This document shows positions 35,001 through 43,964 of a stretch of DNA of 64,000 nucleotides, piece by piece. The position numbers and the translations under genes were made by a program. The stretch covers positions 4,216,001-4,280,000 of the forward strand of contig NC_089432.1 of assembly GCF_026210795.1 (NCBI RefSeq). The letters are read 5' to 3'. This DNA is from Rhizophagus irregularis. Its lineage: Eukaryota; Glomeromycota; Glomeromycetes; Glomerales; Glomeraceae. A model generated the notes under the pieces. It ran no database searches and was not told the origin of the DNA. It saw nothing but the letters and a program-made list of their open reading frames with translations. Position 1 is the first letter of the stretch; each line of letters begins with the position of its first letter.

Positions 35001-35418
35001 TCCAACTTTAAGAAGTGGTAGAAAATATGGAAGAGATTTAGATAATGACTATAATGAAATGGAAATTGAAGATGTCCCAATACCACCAAAAAGAGAATAT
35101 GATATGAAAATGGATATTGATGGTGAAAGAAAAGGAGGATTTTCTAATAAAGAAGATAGAGATAAAGCATATCAATCAAGAAGAAGACATAACCGATGTG
35201 AAAGATGTGGAGTAACAGGTCATTTTATAAGAGAATGTCCAAACCCAGGAATGAAAAGAGGAAATAAAAATATTAGAGTACGAGTTAATGTACCACCAGA
35301 AAAATATGTAATGGATATGTATAATGAAAAAGCGAATATAACATATGGACAAATTTACAATGAAAATCCAAAATTTAGAAAAATAGCTAGAAATTATAAT
35401 GAAGATGATAATGCATGA
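32083..35418 (+). CDS. gag: Gag polyprotein of the Ty3/gypsy element, with long N-terminal extension
   Basis: The ATG at 32083 opens a single frame of 1,111 residues. The first 580 or so residues are highly charged (E, K, I) with a CxxC...CxxC pair (CPTCNK, CKSCYE near residues 365-400), which is unusual for Gag and could be a zinc-binding or host-derived extension. The capsid-like retrotransposon Gag region is at about residues 620-810 (DWIRQFEVAF, ALQWYNEEKE, FTREDVKNRKMMEL, SVEEYTRRFRSI). Two CCHC zinc knuckles, CYECNEVGHIRPEC (895-908) and CERCGVTGHFIREC (1039-1052), flank an Asn-rich stretch. Gag builds the virus-like particle and binds the RNA. About twice the usual Ty3 Gag length. Confidence 0.9.
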   Translation: MSDIYDELEEIKNRHEIEKHNELRKEYQIDPSCLKCYSTDEIEIGDWFKRFWKIFQKVILEAMSYNRNTYMKLMEYIVLTKKDEEESYPSSRKKRNKEFEKIRKEGEKLLDIVVRSIRYRNKPDYRKIGIISVIKVIGEHYILSEDNEYILDDRTEENLLGNKELLTYRYIIEDNELDIRFAKFEEWLEKIESVTIKNKGYGTMKNFKEILHLEENIAEEENREKIKKFQKSITYQWWDGNKYPKPWMNDDLTDKIIEKIVETKGFVEEQSDVGELESSDDLGESSSNEGDEHIERIYRNYWLENGYEIDIEEIRRIINFKVEYEIIKTKEFMSFYKTIEELDDKGIEEELRIWHYMYTIECPTCNKIILKKEAIEAVEYNKEFIERICKSCYEKELENVKDENELDDETEIEKRLEQLKNLIKVLEIEVSDGELLRLMSMGYRNVDILSADFIRKFQEYKNESEKEIKRILDEYLKKFEIEESEEEVEEENDDTDNSEKIGEILDPEEYEIREENTEDFNKNEFENENENVINTGGFGLNQNSDSNNSLNIKDSDNESEISDYNLQDLFQENILLNMATEAQIRRIVENVTGLAPNALDNALGAGQTLLDRIQTAGMGGIVGMPTFSGKEDEDVNDWIRQFEVAFTVSGRTEGNVGGGVCSQNKANVAITCLRGTALQWYNEEKERVAANLVNWCDHNDDRNLKNKLINRFTREDVKNRKMMELTRIKQEKNESVEEYTRRFRSILRIATRGQALYDMYQVNYYIQGLEPTLGYQVRRSSPTNLNDAINTARREEEAKNELIMKTTGINIEQIRQEKNIEEILKEETNKKEENEIYKKMQKPVNEKDIDELSKALEQFRAEKIAMEETLNEIKNQQRRNINRNTNTRNARIMRCYECNEVGHIRPECPQLRQRNNYRTQNNFNRNNNERRNNNNNNRNINLMDHERYYDNNRYNDNEYYNNHEIYNYEKEIFPTLRSGRKYGRDLDNDYNEMEIEDVPIPPKREYDMKMDIDGERKGGFSNKEDRDKAYQSRRRHNRCERCGVTGHFIRECPNPGMKRGNKNIRVRVNVPPEKYVMDMYNEKANITYGQIYNENPKFRKIARNYNEDDNA

Positions 35419-35472
35419 CTACACTCGGACCAACAAATAAAAAGTGCAGATAATAAAAGTGAAACTAGAGCA

Positions 35473-35985
35473 ATGAGAAGTGAAGTTATAATAAAAGGAA
35501 AATTAGTATCAATAATAATAGATTCAGGAGCATCAGTTAGTTTAATATCAGATAGATTAAGAAAAGAATTAAATATTCCAATAATAGAAAAGAGTGATAT
35601 TAGATTTATAATGGCTAATGGAACAAGAGTTGCATCAAAAGGAAAAATAGAAATAACAATAGAAATAAATGAAAATACAAAAATGAAAATAATTATGGAC
35701 GTAATTGAATCAGTAGAAAAAGAATTAATATTAGGAAATGATGTGTTAAGAGAAAAGAAAGGAATAATAGATTATAATGAAAAGATATTAATATTAAGAG
35801 AAGATGGAAAAGATATTGAAATACCAATAGAATATGAAAATAATGACGAAAATATTAATGACGATAATGATAGTGATGATAGTGAAGATGATGATAGTGA
35901 AAATGAATATGAAGAAACAAGTGAACGAGAAATATATTTAATAAATAATGAAGAAAAAGGACATATTATAGAGGAAAACTACTAG
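35473..35985 (+). CDS. pr: Retropepsin of the Ty3/gypsy element
   Basis: The frame of 170 residues carries the aspartic protease motif IIDSGASVSLIS (Asp17) and a second hydrophobic strand ELILGNDVLREK typical of retropepsins (the I-L-G-x-D/N region). The C-terminus is very acidic (DDNDSDDSEDDDSENE). The enzyme matures Gag and Pol and works as a dimer. It follows gag by a short gap, as expected for the family. Confidence 0.9.
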   Translation: MRSEVIIKGKLVSIIIDSGASVSLISDRLRKELNIPIIEKSDIRFIMANGTRVASKGKIEITIEINENTKMKIIMDVIESVEKELILGNDVLREKKGIIDYNEKILILREDGKDIEIPIEYENNDENINDDNDSDDSEDDDSENEYEETSEREIYLINNEEKGHIIEENY

Positions 35986-36017
35986 GTCTTGGCCATAATA
36001 ATGGAGAGACATTAAAG

Positions 36018-37445
36018 ATGCACAAAGATTGGACAGACGAAATAAAATATAAAGATTTAGAGAAATTACAAGAGAAAGAATTAAAAGATTTAGTTAAAGA
36101 ATACGAAGATATTTGTATATATGGGGATAAGAAAATAAGTAAAACAAATATAATAGAATGTAATATAAGATTGAAAGATGAAACGCCAATAAATCAAAAA
36201 GCATATAGAGAAAGTACAGAAAATAGAGAAATAATAAAAAGAGAAATAGATAAAATGTTAAAAGAAGGAATAATACAAGAATCATGTAGTCCATGGTCGT
36301 CACCAGTGGTAATAGTAAATAAGAAGACAGGAGATAAAAGATTTTGTATAGATTTTAGAAAAATAAATCAAATGACTATAACAGACGCATACCCTTTGCC
36401 AAGGATAGATGACTTATTAGAAAAATTTAGAGTAGCAAAATGGTTTACAACAATTGATTTAGCAAGTGGATATTGGCAAATAGAGATGAAAGGAGAAGAT
36501 AAAGAAAAGACAGCATTTATTTGTAGTCAAGGACTATACGAATTTAATGTTATGCCGTTTGGATTAAAAAACGCACCGGCAATATTTCAAAGAACAATGA
36601 ATAAAATATTTAAAGAATACTTAGATAAATTTATGAACGTATATATAGATGATATTATAATATATTCGAAAAATTGGAACGAACATTTACAACATATAAA
36701 GATAGTATTAGAAGAATTAAGAAAAGCGGATATGATGTTAAAATTAAAGAAATGTGAATGGGCGAAAAAGAATGTAGAATATTTAGGACATATAGTAGGA
36801 ACAGATGGATTAAAACCAGATAATAAGAAAATAGAGAAGATTAAAAATTTAAAACCGCCAAAGAATATCAAACAAATAAGAGAAATAAATGGATTATGTT
36901 CATATTATAGAAAATTTGTGAAAGGATATTCAAAAATAGTAAAACCAATAATGGAATTAACGAGAAAGAATGTTCCTTTTGTATGGACAGATAAACAACA
37001 AAAAGCATTAGAAGAATTAAAAGAAAAATTAATAAATTATCCGATATTACAACATCCAAATTTTGAAAAAGAATTTATATTAATAACAGATGCATCAGGA
37101 GAAGGATTAGGAGCTATATTAGAACAATTAGATGAAAATAATAGAGAAATAGTTATTAGTTATGCAAGTAGAAGTTTAGTAAATGCAGAAAAGAGATATC
37201 CGATAACAGAATTAGAATGTTTAGCAGTATTTTGGGGAATAAAATATTTTCATAAATATTTATTTGGAAGAAAATTTAAAGTAATAACAGACCATGCAGC
37301 ATTAAAAGGATTTATAAGTACATCAAAAGTTCCTAAAGGAAGAAGAGGAAGATGGATGATGGAATTACAACAATATGATTTTGAGATAATACATAGACCA
37401 GGAAAAGAAAATAAGAATGCTGATGCGATGTCAAGGTTAATATGA
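36018..37445 (+). CDS. rt: Reverse transcriptase-RNase H of the Ty3/gypsy element
   Basis: This frame of 475 residues contains the RT motifs in order: SPWSSPVVIVNKKTG, RFCIDFRKIN, FTTIDLASGYWQI, PFGLKNAPAIFQR, YIDDIIIYS (catalytic YIDD at about residue 209), and the connection region LGHIVGTDGLKPDN. RNase H follows from about residue 350 (LITDASGEGLGAILEQ, then SRSLVNAEKRYPITELECLA and ITDHAALKG). It ends at the expected NADAMSR sequence. The order RT-RH before integrase is that of Ty3/gypsy. Confidence 0.95.
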   Translation: MHKDWTDEIKYKDLEKLQEKELKDLVKEYEDICIYGDKKISKTNIIECNIRLKDETPINQKAYRESTENREIIKREIDKMLKEGIIQESCSPWSSPVVIVNKKTGDKRFCIDFRKINQMTITDAYPLPRIDDLLEKFRVAKWFTTIDLASGYWQIEMKGEDKEKTAFICSQGLYEFNVMPFGLKNAPAIFQRTMNKIFKEYLDKFMNVYIDDIIIYSKNWNEHLQHIKIVLEELRKADMMLKLKKCEWAKKNVEYLGHIVGTDGLKPDNKKIEKIKNLKPPKNIKQIREINGLCSYYRKFVKGYSKIVKPIMELTRKNVPFVWTDKQQKALEELKEKLINYPILQHPNFEKEFILITDASGEGLGAILEQLDENNREIVISYASRSLVNAEKRYPITELECLAVFWGIKYFHKYLFGRKFKVITDHAALKGFISTSKVPKGRRGRWMMELQQYDFEIIHRPGKENKNADAMSRLI

Positions 37446-37643
37446 GAAAGATAAAAGTTTAGAAAATAATAAATAGTAATGAATAACGAGATAAATAAAA
37501 TTAAAAAATGGTTGAAAGAATAGGATTAGAAATATATATATTTATAATTCATACAAATATAAATTATCATTGCATATTATTTGAAGATAAAGAAATAAAA
37601 TTTATTTTACCATTTGAAAACGAAATAGAAAATTTATTAACAA

Positions 37644-38867
37644 ATGGATGAAAAAGAATATGATAAAATTGTAAAGAATATAGAAAAAGAAGAAAAATAC
37701 GTACAAGAAAATGGAGTTTTATATAAAATTAAAGATGAAAATAAATTTAGAGTAATAAGAAGATTTGAATTAGAAGGAATAATGTATATGATGCATGATC
37801 ATGAATTATCAGCACATTTTGGGATTCAAGCTACATATGAAAAAGTAAAGGAAAAATATTGGTGGAAGAATATGAAACGAGATGTAGAAAAATATGTAAA
37901 AAGTTGTGATAATTGTCAAAGAAGAAATAATCCACAAGGGTTACATGAATTACATCCAATAGAAGTAAAAGAACCTTTTCATATGATTGGAATAGATGTA
38001 ATAGGACCATTACCAAGAACAGAAGAAGGAAATAAATATATAGTAGTAGCAATAGATTTCTTTACGAAATGGCCAGAAGCAAAAGCAATAAAAGAAGCAA
38101 ATGCAAAAGAAATATCAAAATTCATTTATGAAGAAATAATTTGTCGACATGGATGTCCAAAGAAAATACTTACAGATAATGGATCGGAATTTAATAATCA
38201 ATTAACTAAAAATCTTACAGAAAAATTTAATGTTCAACATAAATTCTCGACTCCTTATCACCCTAAAACAAATGGATTAGTAGAACGATTTAATAAAACA
38301 TTAATAGAATCATTGGCGAAATTAGTAAAAGAAAAGTTAACGATATATAGAAATAGAGAATATGAAGATAAAAATTGGGATCAAAGAATAGCACCAATAT
38401 TGTTTGCATATAGAAGTAAAATACAGAAATCAAGTAAAATGACACCATTTTATTTAACTTATGGAAGAAGAGTAATATTACCGAATGATGAAGAAGTTAA
38501 AGGAATTACAATGATTAAAAGAATAGAACATATAATAGAAGAATTACCAATAAAAAGACATGAAGCAAAGAAGAATATTGAAAAAGCACAAGAACAACAA
38601 AAGAAATATCATGACAAAATTGGAAAACGAAAACAAAACTTTCAAATAGGAGATAAAGTATTATACTTTGATGCGGCGAAATACAAAACACATACAGGAA
38701 AACTAGAAGAAAAATGGAAGGGACCGTATTATATACATGAAGTAATAATAAATGGATCGTACAAAATTAAAGAATTAAATGGAAGAATTTTAAGAAGACC
38801 AGTAAATGGAGAATTATTAAAGGAATATTTTGATAGAGAAATATTTAAACCATATATAGTAATATAA
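37644..38867 (+). CDS. int: Integrase of the Ty3/gypsy element
   Basis: This frame of 407 residues has the HHCC zinc domain (HDHELSAHFG...CDNCQRR, about residues 52-92), and the rve catalytic core with IGIDVIGPLP (first Asp), ILTDNGSEFNN (second Asp) and NGLVERFNKTL (Glu). The C-terminal part has the FQIGDKVLYFD and WKGPYYIHEV sequences of the GPY/F module, which binds DNA or chromatin. It ends about 60 bp before the polypurine tract and 3' LTR. Confidence 0.95.
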   Translation: MDEKEYDKIVKNIEKEEKYVQENGVLYKIKDENKFRVIRRFELEGIMYMMHDHELSAHFGIQATYEKVKEKYWWKNMKRDVEKYVKSCDNCQRRNNPQGLHELHPIEVKEPFHMIGIDVIGPLPRTEEGNKYIVVAIDFFTKWPEAKAIKEANAKEISKFIYEEIICRHGCPKKILTDNGSEFNNQLTKNLTEKFNVQHKFSTPYHPKTNGLVERFNKTLIESLAKLVKEKLTIYRNREYEDKNWDQRIAPILFAYRSKIQKSSKMTPFYLTYGRRVILPNDEEVKGITMIKRIEHIIEELPIKRHEAKKNIEKAQEQQKKYHDKIGKRKQNFQIGDKVLYFDAAKYKTHTGKLEEKWKGPYYIHEVIINGSYKIKELNGRILRRPVNGELLKEYFDREIFKPYIVI

Positions 38868-38915
38868 TAAGTTTGAGACCCGAATTCGATTCTTAATTTA
38901 TGGGACATAAATTTT

Positions 38916-38931
38916 TTAAGAGGAGGATAAA
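38916..38931 (+). promoter_or_regulatory. Polypurine tract of the LTR element
   Basis: AAGAGGAGGATAAA lies directly before the TG of the 3' LTR, where the plus-strand primer of LTR elements is found. Confidence 0.8.
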
Positions 38932-39566
38932 TGTAATAACTGAAAATATAATAAATAAATGACGCAGTAAATCCTGTGGCGCAGTAGGTCACATGATATG
39001 GTTACACAAGAAGAAATGGTTGGGAATACAAAAGTCACGTGACAAGTCACATGGCGCAGTAAATGACGGATAAACATTTAGCCGATGGATAAATAATTAG
39101 CCAATAAAATTATATTTATAGTTTAGTTTAGTGTAACAAGAAAGTCATATGATAATACATCTTTTATTTCTTATTATTCTTAGAATTTTGATAGAGAGAA
39201 AGAGTAGTAGATAGTAGAAATGATTTTCTTAAAATGTATAAATACAAGTGGATTTCGATAGGAAATTCGGTAGTTCAATTTTTTTTTTTTTTTGAAAAAT
39301 AAAAATTATTTCGTCGTTTAATAAAAACTAACACATTCTTTTAACCTTTTTCTTACGATGAAAAAGAGGTGTCATTTTTAATGACCTAAAAATAATTTAT
39401 AAATTTGGAGAAATTATCGCAAAATTAATTTTGAGTAAGAAATTATGTTTTGTAATTTTTGTAACTAATCTTTATTTTAAAACCAAGCATAGAAACTATA
39501 CGAACTCAACACGTCGGTGGCAACATACGATATTTTATTTTAATATCCTATGGGCGGCGTGTCACA
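38932..39566 (+). repeat. 3' LTR (635 bp)
   Basis: It has the same length as the 5' LTR and no difference was seen, including the T15 run. The duplication ACTT follows it directly, after which polymerase coding sequence resumes. Confidence 0.95.
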
Positions 39567-39570
39567 ACTT

Positions 39571-41301
39571 GATCCCAGTCACTATATTTCTGCCCCATCA
39601 CTATCCTGGGATGGAATGCTTAAGATGACAGGAGTTAGGATAGAACTTTTCACAGATATGGCCATGCATGATTTTACTGAAAAAGCTAAATGTGGTGGTA
39701 TATCTAAGACTTGTAAGCGATATTTTAAGGCTAATAATCCCAAGATGGGAGAAGCCTATGACCCATCCAAACCCACATCCTGGATCTCATATGTAGACGC
39801 AACAAATCTTTATGGACATTCTATGAGCCAATATTTGCCTATCGGAAATTATAAATGGGAAGCCAGCAGGGGATATTTACTCGAGAACCTGGCTATGCAA
39901 AAGAAACTCCTCGACATGGCTCTTAGGATCAAGCCAGATGCAAAACGAAGATGTTACTTAAATATTAACTCTCACTTCCCTCTAAAGACCCATGATTATT
40001 TAAGCGACCTGCCTCCAGCCGTGGAAAATGTCACTGTAGAAAAGGATTGGTTATGTCCATATAATGCTAAACTTGTAGAACAATTAGATGGTGGACGCTT
40101 CTCTGCCACAGAAAAATTAGTTCCCCATCTTGGACCACGAAAGAACTATGTTATCCATTACCAAGAGCTCCAATATTATGTAAAATTAGGTATGGTTGTA
40201 GATGAAGTTTCAGAGATACTCTTTTTCGACCAGACTAACTGGCTTGAACCATATATATCTTTTAATACTGAGAAACGTAATGAGGCTAAAAAAGTTGGAA
40301 ATACATTCCTGAGTGACTTTTTCAAACTTATGAATGTATCAGTATATGGCAAGACTATGGAGAATGTTCGCAAGTACCAAGATGTCAAGATTATGAAGAA
40401 TAATAACGAGCGAAATGAAAAAGCTTTCTTGAAAAAGATCCGCAAGCCCTCATTCAAATATGCTAGGCAACTTGGAAATACACTTATAGGAGCGCATATG
40501 GGAAAAGCCAGCGTGACTCTCAACAAGCCTATCATAGTTGGAGCATCTGTTTTGGGACTTAGCAAGCTTCACATGTACGAATTCTGGTATGGATATGTGA
40601 AGGAAAAATATGGGGATAAATCCCAGCTCGGCTATATGGATACAGACTCCTTTATATATCATGTTGAGACTGAAGATGTTTATAAAGATATGGATGAGCG
40701 ACTAGATCTCTTTAATCTTAATGGAGATCAAACAGTTGGCAAATTTAAAGATGAAACCCCTGGTAATGTAATCACAGAATCCTATCATATCTGAGCCAAA
40801 TCTTACCACTATGTATTGGCAGATAAGTCCACGAAGTCTAAGCACAAGGGGGTTAGCAAGAAGGGGATGAATGAGATGGCTACAGATACATACATGCCAT
40901 CTTTAGAGAGATCTCTGCTTAATGATCCGATAGATAAGTCCTCATTAACGGAACAAGAAGCTATGCGAACTGAGGCAGATCCCATGACTCTAGTATATCG
41001 GGACTGTCTCTTTGGCAAAGAAGTATTCTACGCCAAGAATGATGGCATTCGATCAAAGGACCATGTATTATCCCTGGTCGAATCAGAGAAAAAGGCCTTG
41101 TGTCCCATAGATACTAAGCGCTGGATATTATCAGACGGGATTAGCTCTTTGCCGTATGACCATTTCCGCATCAAGGTGTATAAGAATATGGTCAAAGATG
41201 GTATCCCCCATGAAGAGGCCGAAAAAAGAGCTATAAGGGCTAAGCTCCCAGAGAAATATCAAAATGAAAGTACGTCTCACATAGCCAGCTCCCAGCAATA
41301 A
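39571..41301 (+). pseudogene. polB: Protein-primed DNA polymerase B of the Polinton-like element, C-terminal part (fossil)
   Basis: This is the polymerase domain. It begins just after the 3' LTR with DPSHYISAPSLSWDGML, a sequence typical of Polinton polymerases, and has motif A YVDATNLYGHSMSQYLP (about 39793), motif B VSVYGKTMENVRKY (about 40336) and motif C YMDTDSFIYHVE (about 40633, catalytic Asp pair). The thumb region follows, ending near 41301 with sequences such as RWILSDGISSLPYDH, which in these polymerases closes the protein. It is broken, and separated from its N-terminal part by the LTR element. Confidence 0.85.
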
Positions 41302-41395
41302 GCTAGACTAGTGATGACTTCCGCATAGCACTTACATAATTATTTTATTTTTTTCTGGCGCAATAAATATTCAGTTATTTTTCCAGATTATAAAA

Positions 41396-41554
41396 ATGCC
41401 TTCTAAAAAATATTACACAAATTCGGAAAAAGAAAAGATATACACTATTGTGAATATCAAAGAGTCTATTATAGCGCTGGAACGTGATGTAACTAAAATA
41501 CATCAAAATCTTAAAACAATTGCCCGAGAAATCTATTATCTATTATCTATATAA
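41396..41554 (+). CDS. Small helical protein, 52 residues
   Basis: A short frame from the ATG at 41396 encodes a charged, probably helical peptide (IVNIKESIIALERDVTKIHQ) with a heptad-like spacing of hydrophobic residues. It lies 95 bp after the polymerase gene in the same direction. Unrecognised; possibly a relic of a longer coiled-coil gene like the one at 42335. Confidence 0.4.
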   Translation: MPSKKYYTNSEKEKIYTIVNIKESIIALERDVTKIHQNLKTIAREIYYLLSI

Positions 41555-41702
41555 TGCTATGGCACCCGAAGATTTCGAAAAAAATGTTAAGAAGTGATAT
41601 AGACGAAATGTACAACTCTATTTCTCATATTCATTCGGGAAAAGAAATACAATCCAGTGATAATTAATCAGTTATTTTTTTTTCAGGCCATAGATCGATA
41701 GT

Positions 41703-42305
41703 TCAAGGAAGTCTAATAGTCCGAAAAACTCTGGCTAGCCTACGAAATTCATCCGCAGTATTTGGTATATAGTCATAGGAACGGAAGACTCTGGCCAGTC
41801 TAAGAAATTCATCCCTTAGTTCGTAAAGCAAACAGATATCCTGGTAGTACCTGTTCAGTTCATGGTCATGTTTTAAATGATATTGTATATCACGTCTTGT
41901 AAAATAGCTTATAAATCGATTTTTATTATGAAGAAATTGCCTTCTTCTACTATAGTGAAAAGCATTTAAGAAAGCTTTATGGTGATATAACATAGAAAGA
42001 GAAATAGTCCTTGCACTTAACCGATAAAGAATATTACTCCATATATCACTAACCTTGCAATAGTTAACAAAGTTAGCTAGGCTAACATGATTATCATATA
42101 GGTGAAAAAGAATATTATCACGAATGCTGGGAATACTAATAAACTCGGCTTTTCTTTTTTTCCGAATAACATGCTTAGATACAACATTCCATTGATGATT
42201 TACTCTGGCACAACTCCTATAAAGATCTTTCCGACTGAGAAAGGCAAAGATAGCTTCAAGTAGCTCAGGTATTTCTAGGATATTATACATATTTTTTTGG
42301 TACAA
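41703..42305 (-). CDS. F-box-like protein
   Basis: The frame of 200 residues starts at the ATG at 42290 or slightly before (MYNILEIPELLEAIF). The N-terminal 45 residues, LEIPELLEAIFAFLSRKDLY followed by RSCARVNHQWN, match the F-box pattern (Leu-Pro-x-x-x-x-x-Ile-Phe-x-x-Leu, then Leu-x-x-Cys-x-x-Val-x-x-x-Trp). F-box proteins link substrates to SCF ubiquitin ligases through Skp1. The rest is helical and basic with a repeated sequence DEFLRLARVFR / DEFRRLARVFR at the C-terminus. It is the only minus-strand gene in this stretch and lies inside the Polinton-like element, so it is likely cargo captured from the host, where F-box genes are abundant. Confidence 0.7.
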   Translation of the reverse strand: MYQKNMYNILEIPELLEAIFAFLSRKDLYRSCARVNHQWNVVSKHVIRKKRKAEFISIPSIRDNILFHLYDNHVSLANFVNYCKVSDIWSNILYRLSARTISLSMLYHHKAFLNAFHYSRRRQFLHNKNRFISYFTRRDIQYHLKHDHELNRYYQDICLLYELRDEFLRLARVFRSYDYIPNTADEFRRLARVFRTIRLP

Positions 42306-42334
42306 TAATATACAGTTATAAAAATATTACTAAA

Positions 42335-42577
42335 ATGAGATCAGTCGATCGTGTAGTAGTTTTTGAAAAAATCAGAGCGCTAGAGGAAAGGCTGGATGTT
42401 ATAGATAATCGTTTAGATACATTGTTTTCCTCCTTCTATTGTTCATCCGAGTCCAGTTCATCCGAGTCAGATTATGAGCCATGCAAACCTACCGCCCCTG
42501 AAAAATCCGGTAATAAGAAGGTGAAACGTAAAAGATATCCACCCCGATCTGTTAACGTTAAATCAACAAAATATTGA
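42335..42577 (+). CDS. Small coiled-coil protein with Ser-rich basic tail
   Basis: The frame of 80 residues has a short heptad region (VFEKIRALEERLDVIDNRLD), a Ser/Glu-rich linker (SSESSSSESDYEP) and a strongly basic tail (KKVKRKRYPPR) that could be a nuclear localisation signal. It is divergent from the F-box gene with only about 30 bp between the starts, and a short TATA-like ATACAGTTATAAAAA lies between them. Family not recognised. Confidence 0.55.
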   Translation: MRSVDRVVVFEKIRALEERLDVIDNRLDTLFSSFYCSSESSSSESDYEPCKPTAPEKSGNKKVKRKRYPPRSVNVKSTKY

Positions 42578-42597
42578 ATCGATCAGTCTATCTGGTA

Positions 42598-42819
42598 ATG
42601 GCTAAGAAATCGAGGAATAATAGGCGCAAGACCGCAGGTAAGTTCACTACTAATCCCACGCAGTACTTACCATTATGCAATCCGGCCAAATATGATCACA
42701 CATATGATAGGGCAACTGGCTTTATCATTGTTAAGAATATAAGGCAAGATAGGGTAGTAGGCGTGTTTGATTATCCAGAACTGTGCGATTATCTGAGAGT
42801 CCGATCCGGTAATAATTAA
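42598..42819 (+). CDS. Small basic protein, 73 residues
   Basis: The first ATG gives MAKKSRNNRRKTAGKF and a 73-residue protein. A basic N-terminus precedes a compact part (FIIVKNIRQDRVVGVFDYPE). It begins about 20 bp after the stop of the previous gene, so the two may share a transcript. No family was recognised. Confidence 0.5.
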   Translation: MAKKSRNNRRKTAGKFTTNPTQYLPLCNPAKYDHTYDRATGFIIVKNIRQDRVVGVFDYPELCDYLRVRSGNN

Positions 42820-42866
42820 TAGTTATATTTTTTATACATAATTAGACTAATTTCCGCAGATAAGGA

Positions 42867-43103
42867 ATGGAAAACGATAAAAAAGAGGAGTCAGAGACTC
42901 GAAGCGATCCTAAAAGGGCCAGCTATGCTTCCTCATCCAATATTTTACCTAGCGATCCGGAGGAGCTAACCAAAGTATTTGAGAAAAATTTGGAGGGACT
43001 AGAAAACCTTGTAAAATTGCTTAAAAGCGATGTGAATAAAATGATTGATATTTCCGATCCCAATTTCCCAAGCAGATCGATTAATGCTAGTCCGGAGAAA
43101 TGA
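42867..43103 (+). CDS. Small acidic protein, 78 residues
   Basis: The ATG at 42867 opens a charged frame with an acidic, Ser-rich N-terminus and a helical stretch (TKVFEKNLEGLENLVKLLKS). It follows the preceding small gene by about 50 bp. Family not recognised; it may be one of a set of small structural or accessory proteins of the element. Confidence 0.5.
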   Translation: MENDKKEESETRSDPKRASYASSSNILPSDPEELTKVFEKNLEGLENLVKLLKSDVNKMIDISDPNFPSRSINASPEK

Positions 43104-43715
43104 TCATCATCTCGGAAGAATTGCTGAGCCATGCACTGCGCCTTCGGCCAAATTGTGCGACAAAATAAATGATCACACGGGCAGGTTTGTGCGACAGGGG
43201 AATTTCTCACATATCAAGCGAAAAGAAATTATATTAACTTCCTATTCATATTTTTTCCCCAAACAAACATGAGAAAAATGCGAAGGGAGGTCTAGTTGCA
43301 ACACAGGACCTATCGTAAAAGTAAATATTGACGGCAAAAGCATATGTTATGAAAGGCTGAGGACTTCGCAATTTCGAGATCGCAGGCGTAAGACCAAATA
43401 TGTCTCTCCGGTAGATCTACATGTGAAAAGGTAAGAGGATTCCGTTTACATGTGCTTTCAAAGAGCTCTTGGAATCATACGACAATGCTAATCACGCCTC
43501 ATACCTCCCTAACTTCGGCTTGGAGCTCTTTTTCCCAGCAAGATATAAAGCACGTAGAGGTATGTGGAAGTTCAGCCAACTTTCCGCAAAAAACTTTCCC
43601 GTAAAAATAACGCAAAAAATAAGGTATGTACAGTATATGCCAGAAGTTATGTACAGTATGTATGGGAGCGAGTTTTTTTTCTCACTATAGGGTTTGTTTT
43701 ATCAAATAAAGCAAG
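43104..43715. other. Spacer with possible coding relics
   Basis: No supported gene was seen. A frame without ATG near 43275-43433 reads CNTGPIVKVNIDGKSIC and further basic sequence, which looks protein-like and may be a relic. Shorter frames here overlap each other and have no domain. Confidence 0.4.
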
Positions 43716-43964
43716 ATGTCTTCCAAATTCACTCAAGCTGACAAGATTAAAAAATATGAAACGGAAAGACTTATCAAGTATTTGCGGGAGGATTCCAAAT
43801 CAGAAGGCTTAGAACTTGACAATGACTTTTTTACAAAGCTTGAGGAGGAAAATATTACCGGTCATTTATTTCTCAAGTTAACCAGACAGGAATTTAGAGA
43901 ATTCGGAATGGGATTGAGACCAGCATTGGAGCTTGAGGACTACATTAAGAAGCTGTGTGAGTAA
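43716..43964 (+). CDS. SAM (sterile alpha motif) domain protein
   Basis: The frame of 82 residues is almost entirely one SAM domain: a first helix (TERLIKYLRED), a middle part LDNDFFTKLEEENITGHLFLKLT, and the characteristic REFGMGLRPALELEDYIKKL at the end. SAM domains are small five-helix modules for protein-protein interaction and often polymerise. Single-domain SAM proteins of this kind are numerous in Rhizophagus. It lies inside the Polinton-like element in the same direction as the polymerase and is likely a host-derived passenger. Confidence 0.75.
   Translation: MSSKFTQADKIKKYETERLIKYLREDSKSEGLELDNDFFTKLEEENITGHLFLKLTRQEFREFGMGLRPALELEDYIKKLCE

Larger units (their letters stand above)
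29986..39566 (+). mobile_element. Ty3/gypsy LTR retrotransposon (fossil) nested in the Polinton-like polymerase gene
   Basis: The element is 9,581 bp with two 635-bp LTRs in which no difference was seen, ends TG...CA, and a 4-bp duplication ACTT at 29982-29985 and 39567-39570. The order gag, protease, reverse transcriptase-RNase H, integrase defines Ty3/gypsy (Metaviridae). All expected domains are present; the coding region lies in several successive frames with perhaps two or three interruptions, some of which may be the family's usual read-through or shift arrangement. It looks largely whole and very recent. The sense strand is strikingly A-rich (AGA, ATA, GAA codons), unlike the surrounding Polinton genes. 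Confidence 0.95.

Noticed and set aside
34850-35089. Tyr/His-rich minus-strand frame
   Set aside because: It is the antisense of the Asn-rich part of Gag.
43045-43272. Overlapping small frames between the acidic protein and the SAM gene
   Set aside because: They overlap one another on both strands without domain or consistent codon pattern.
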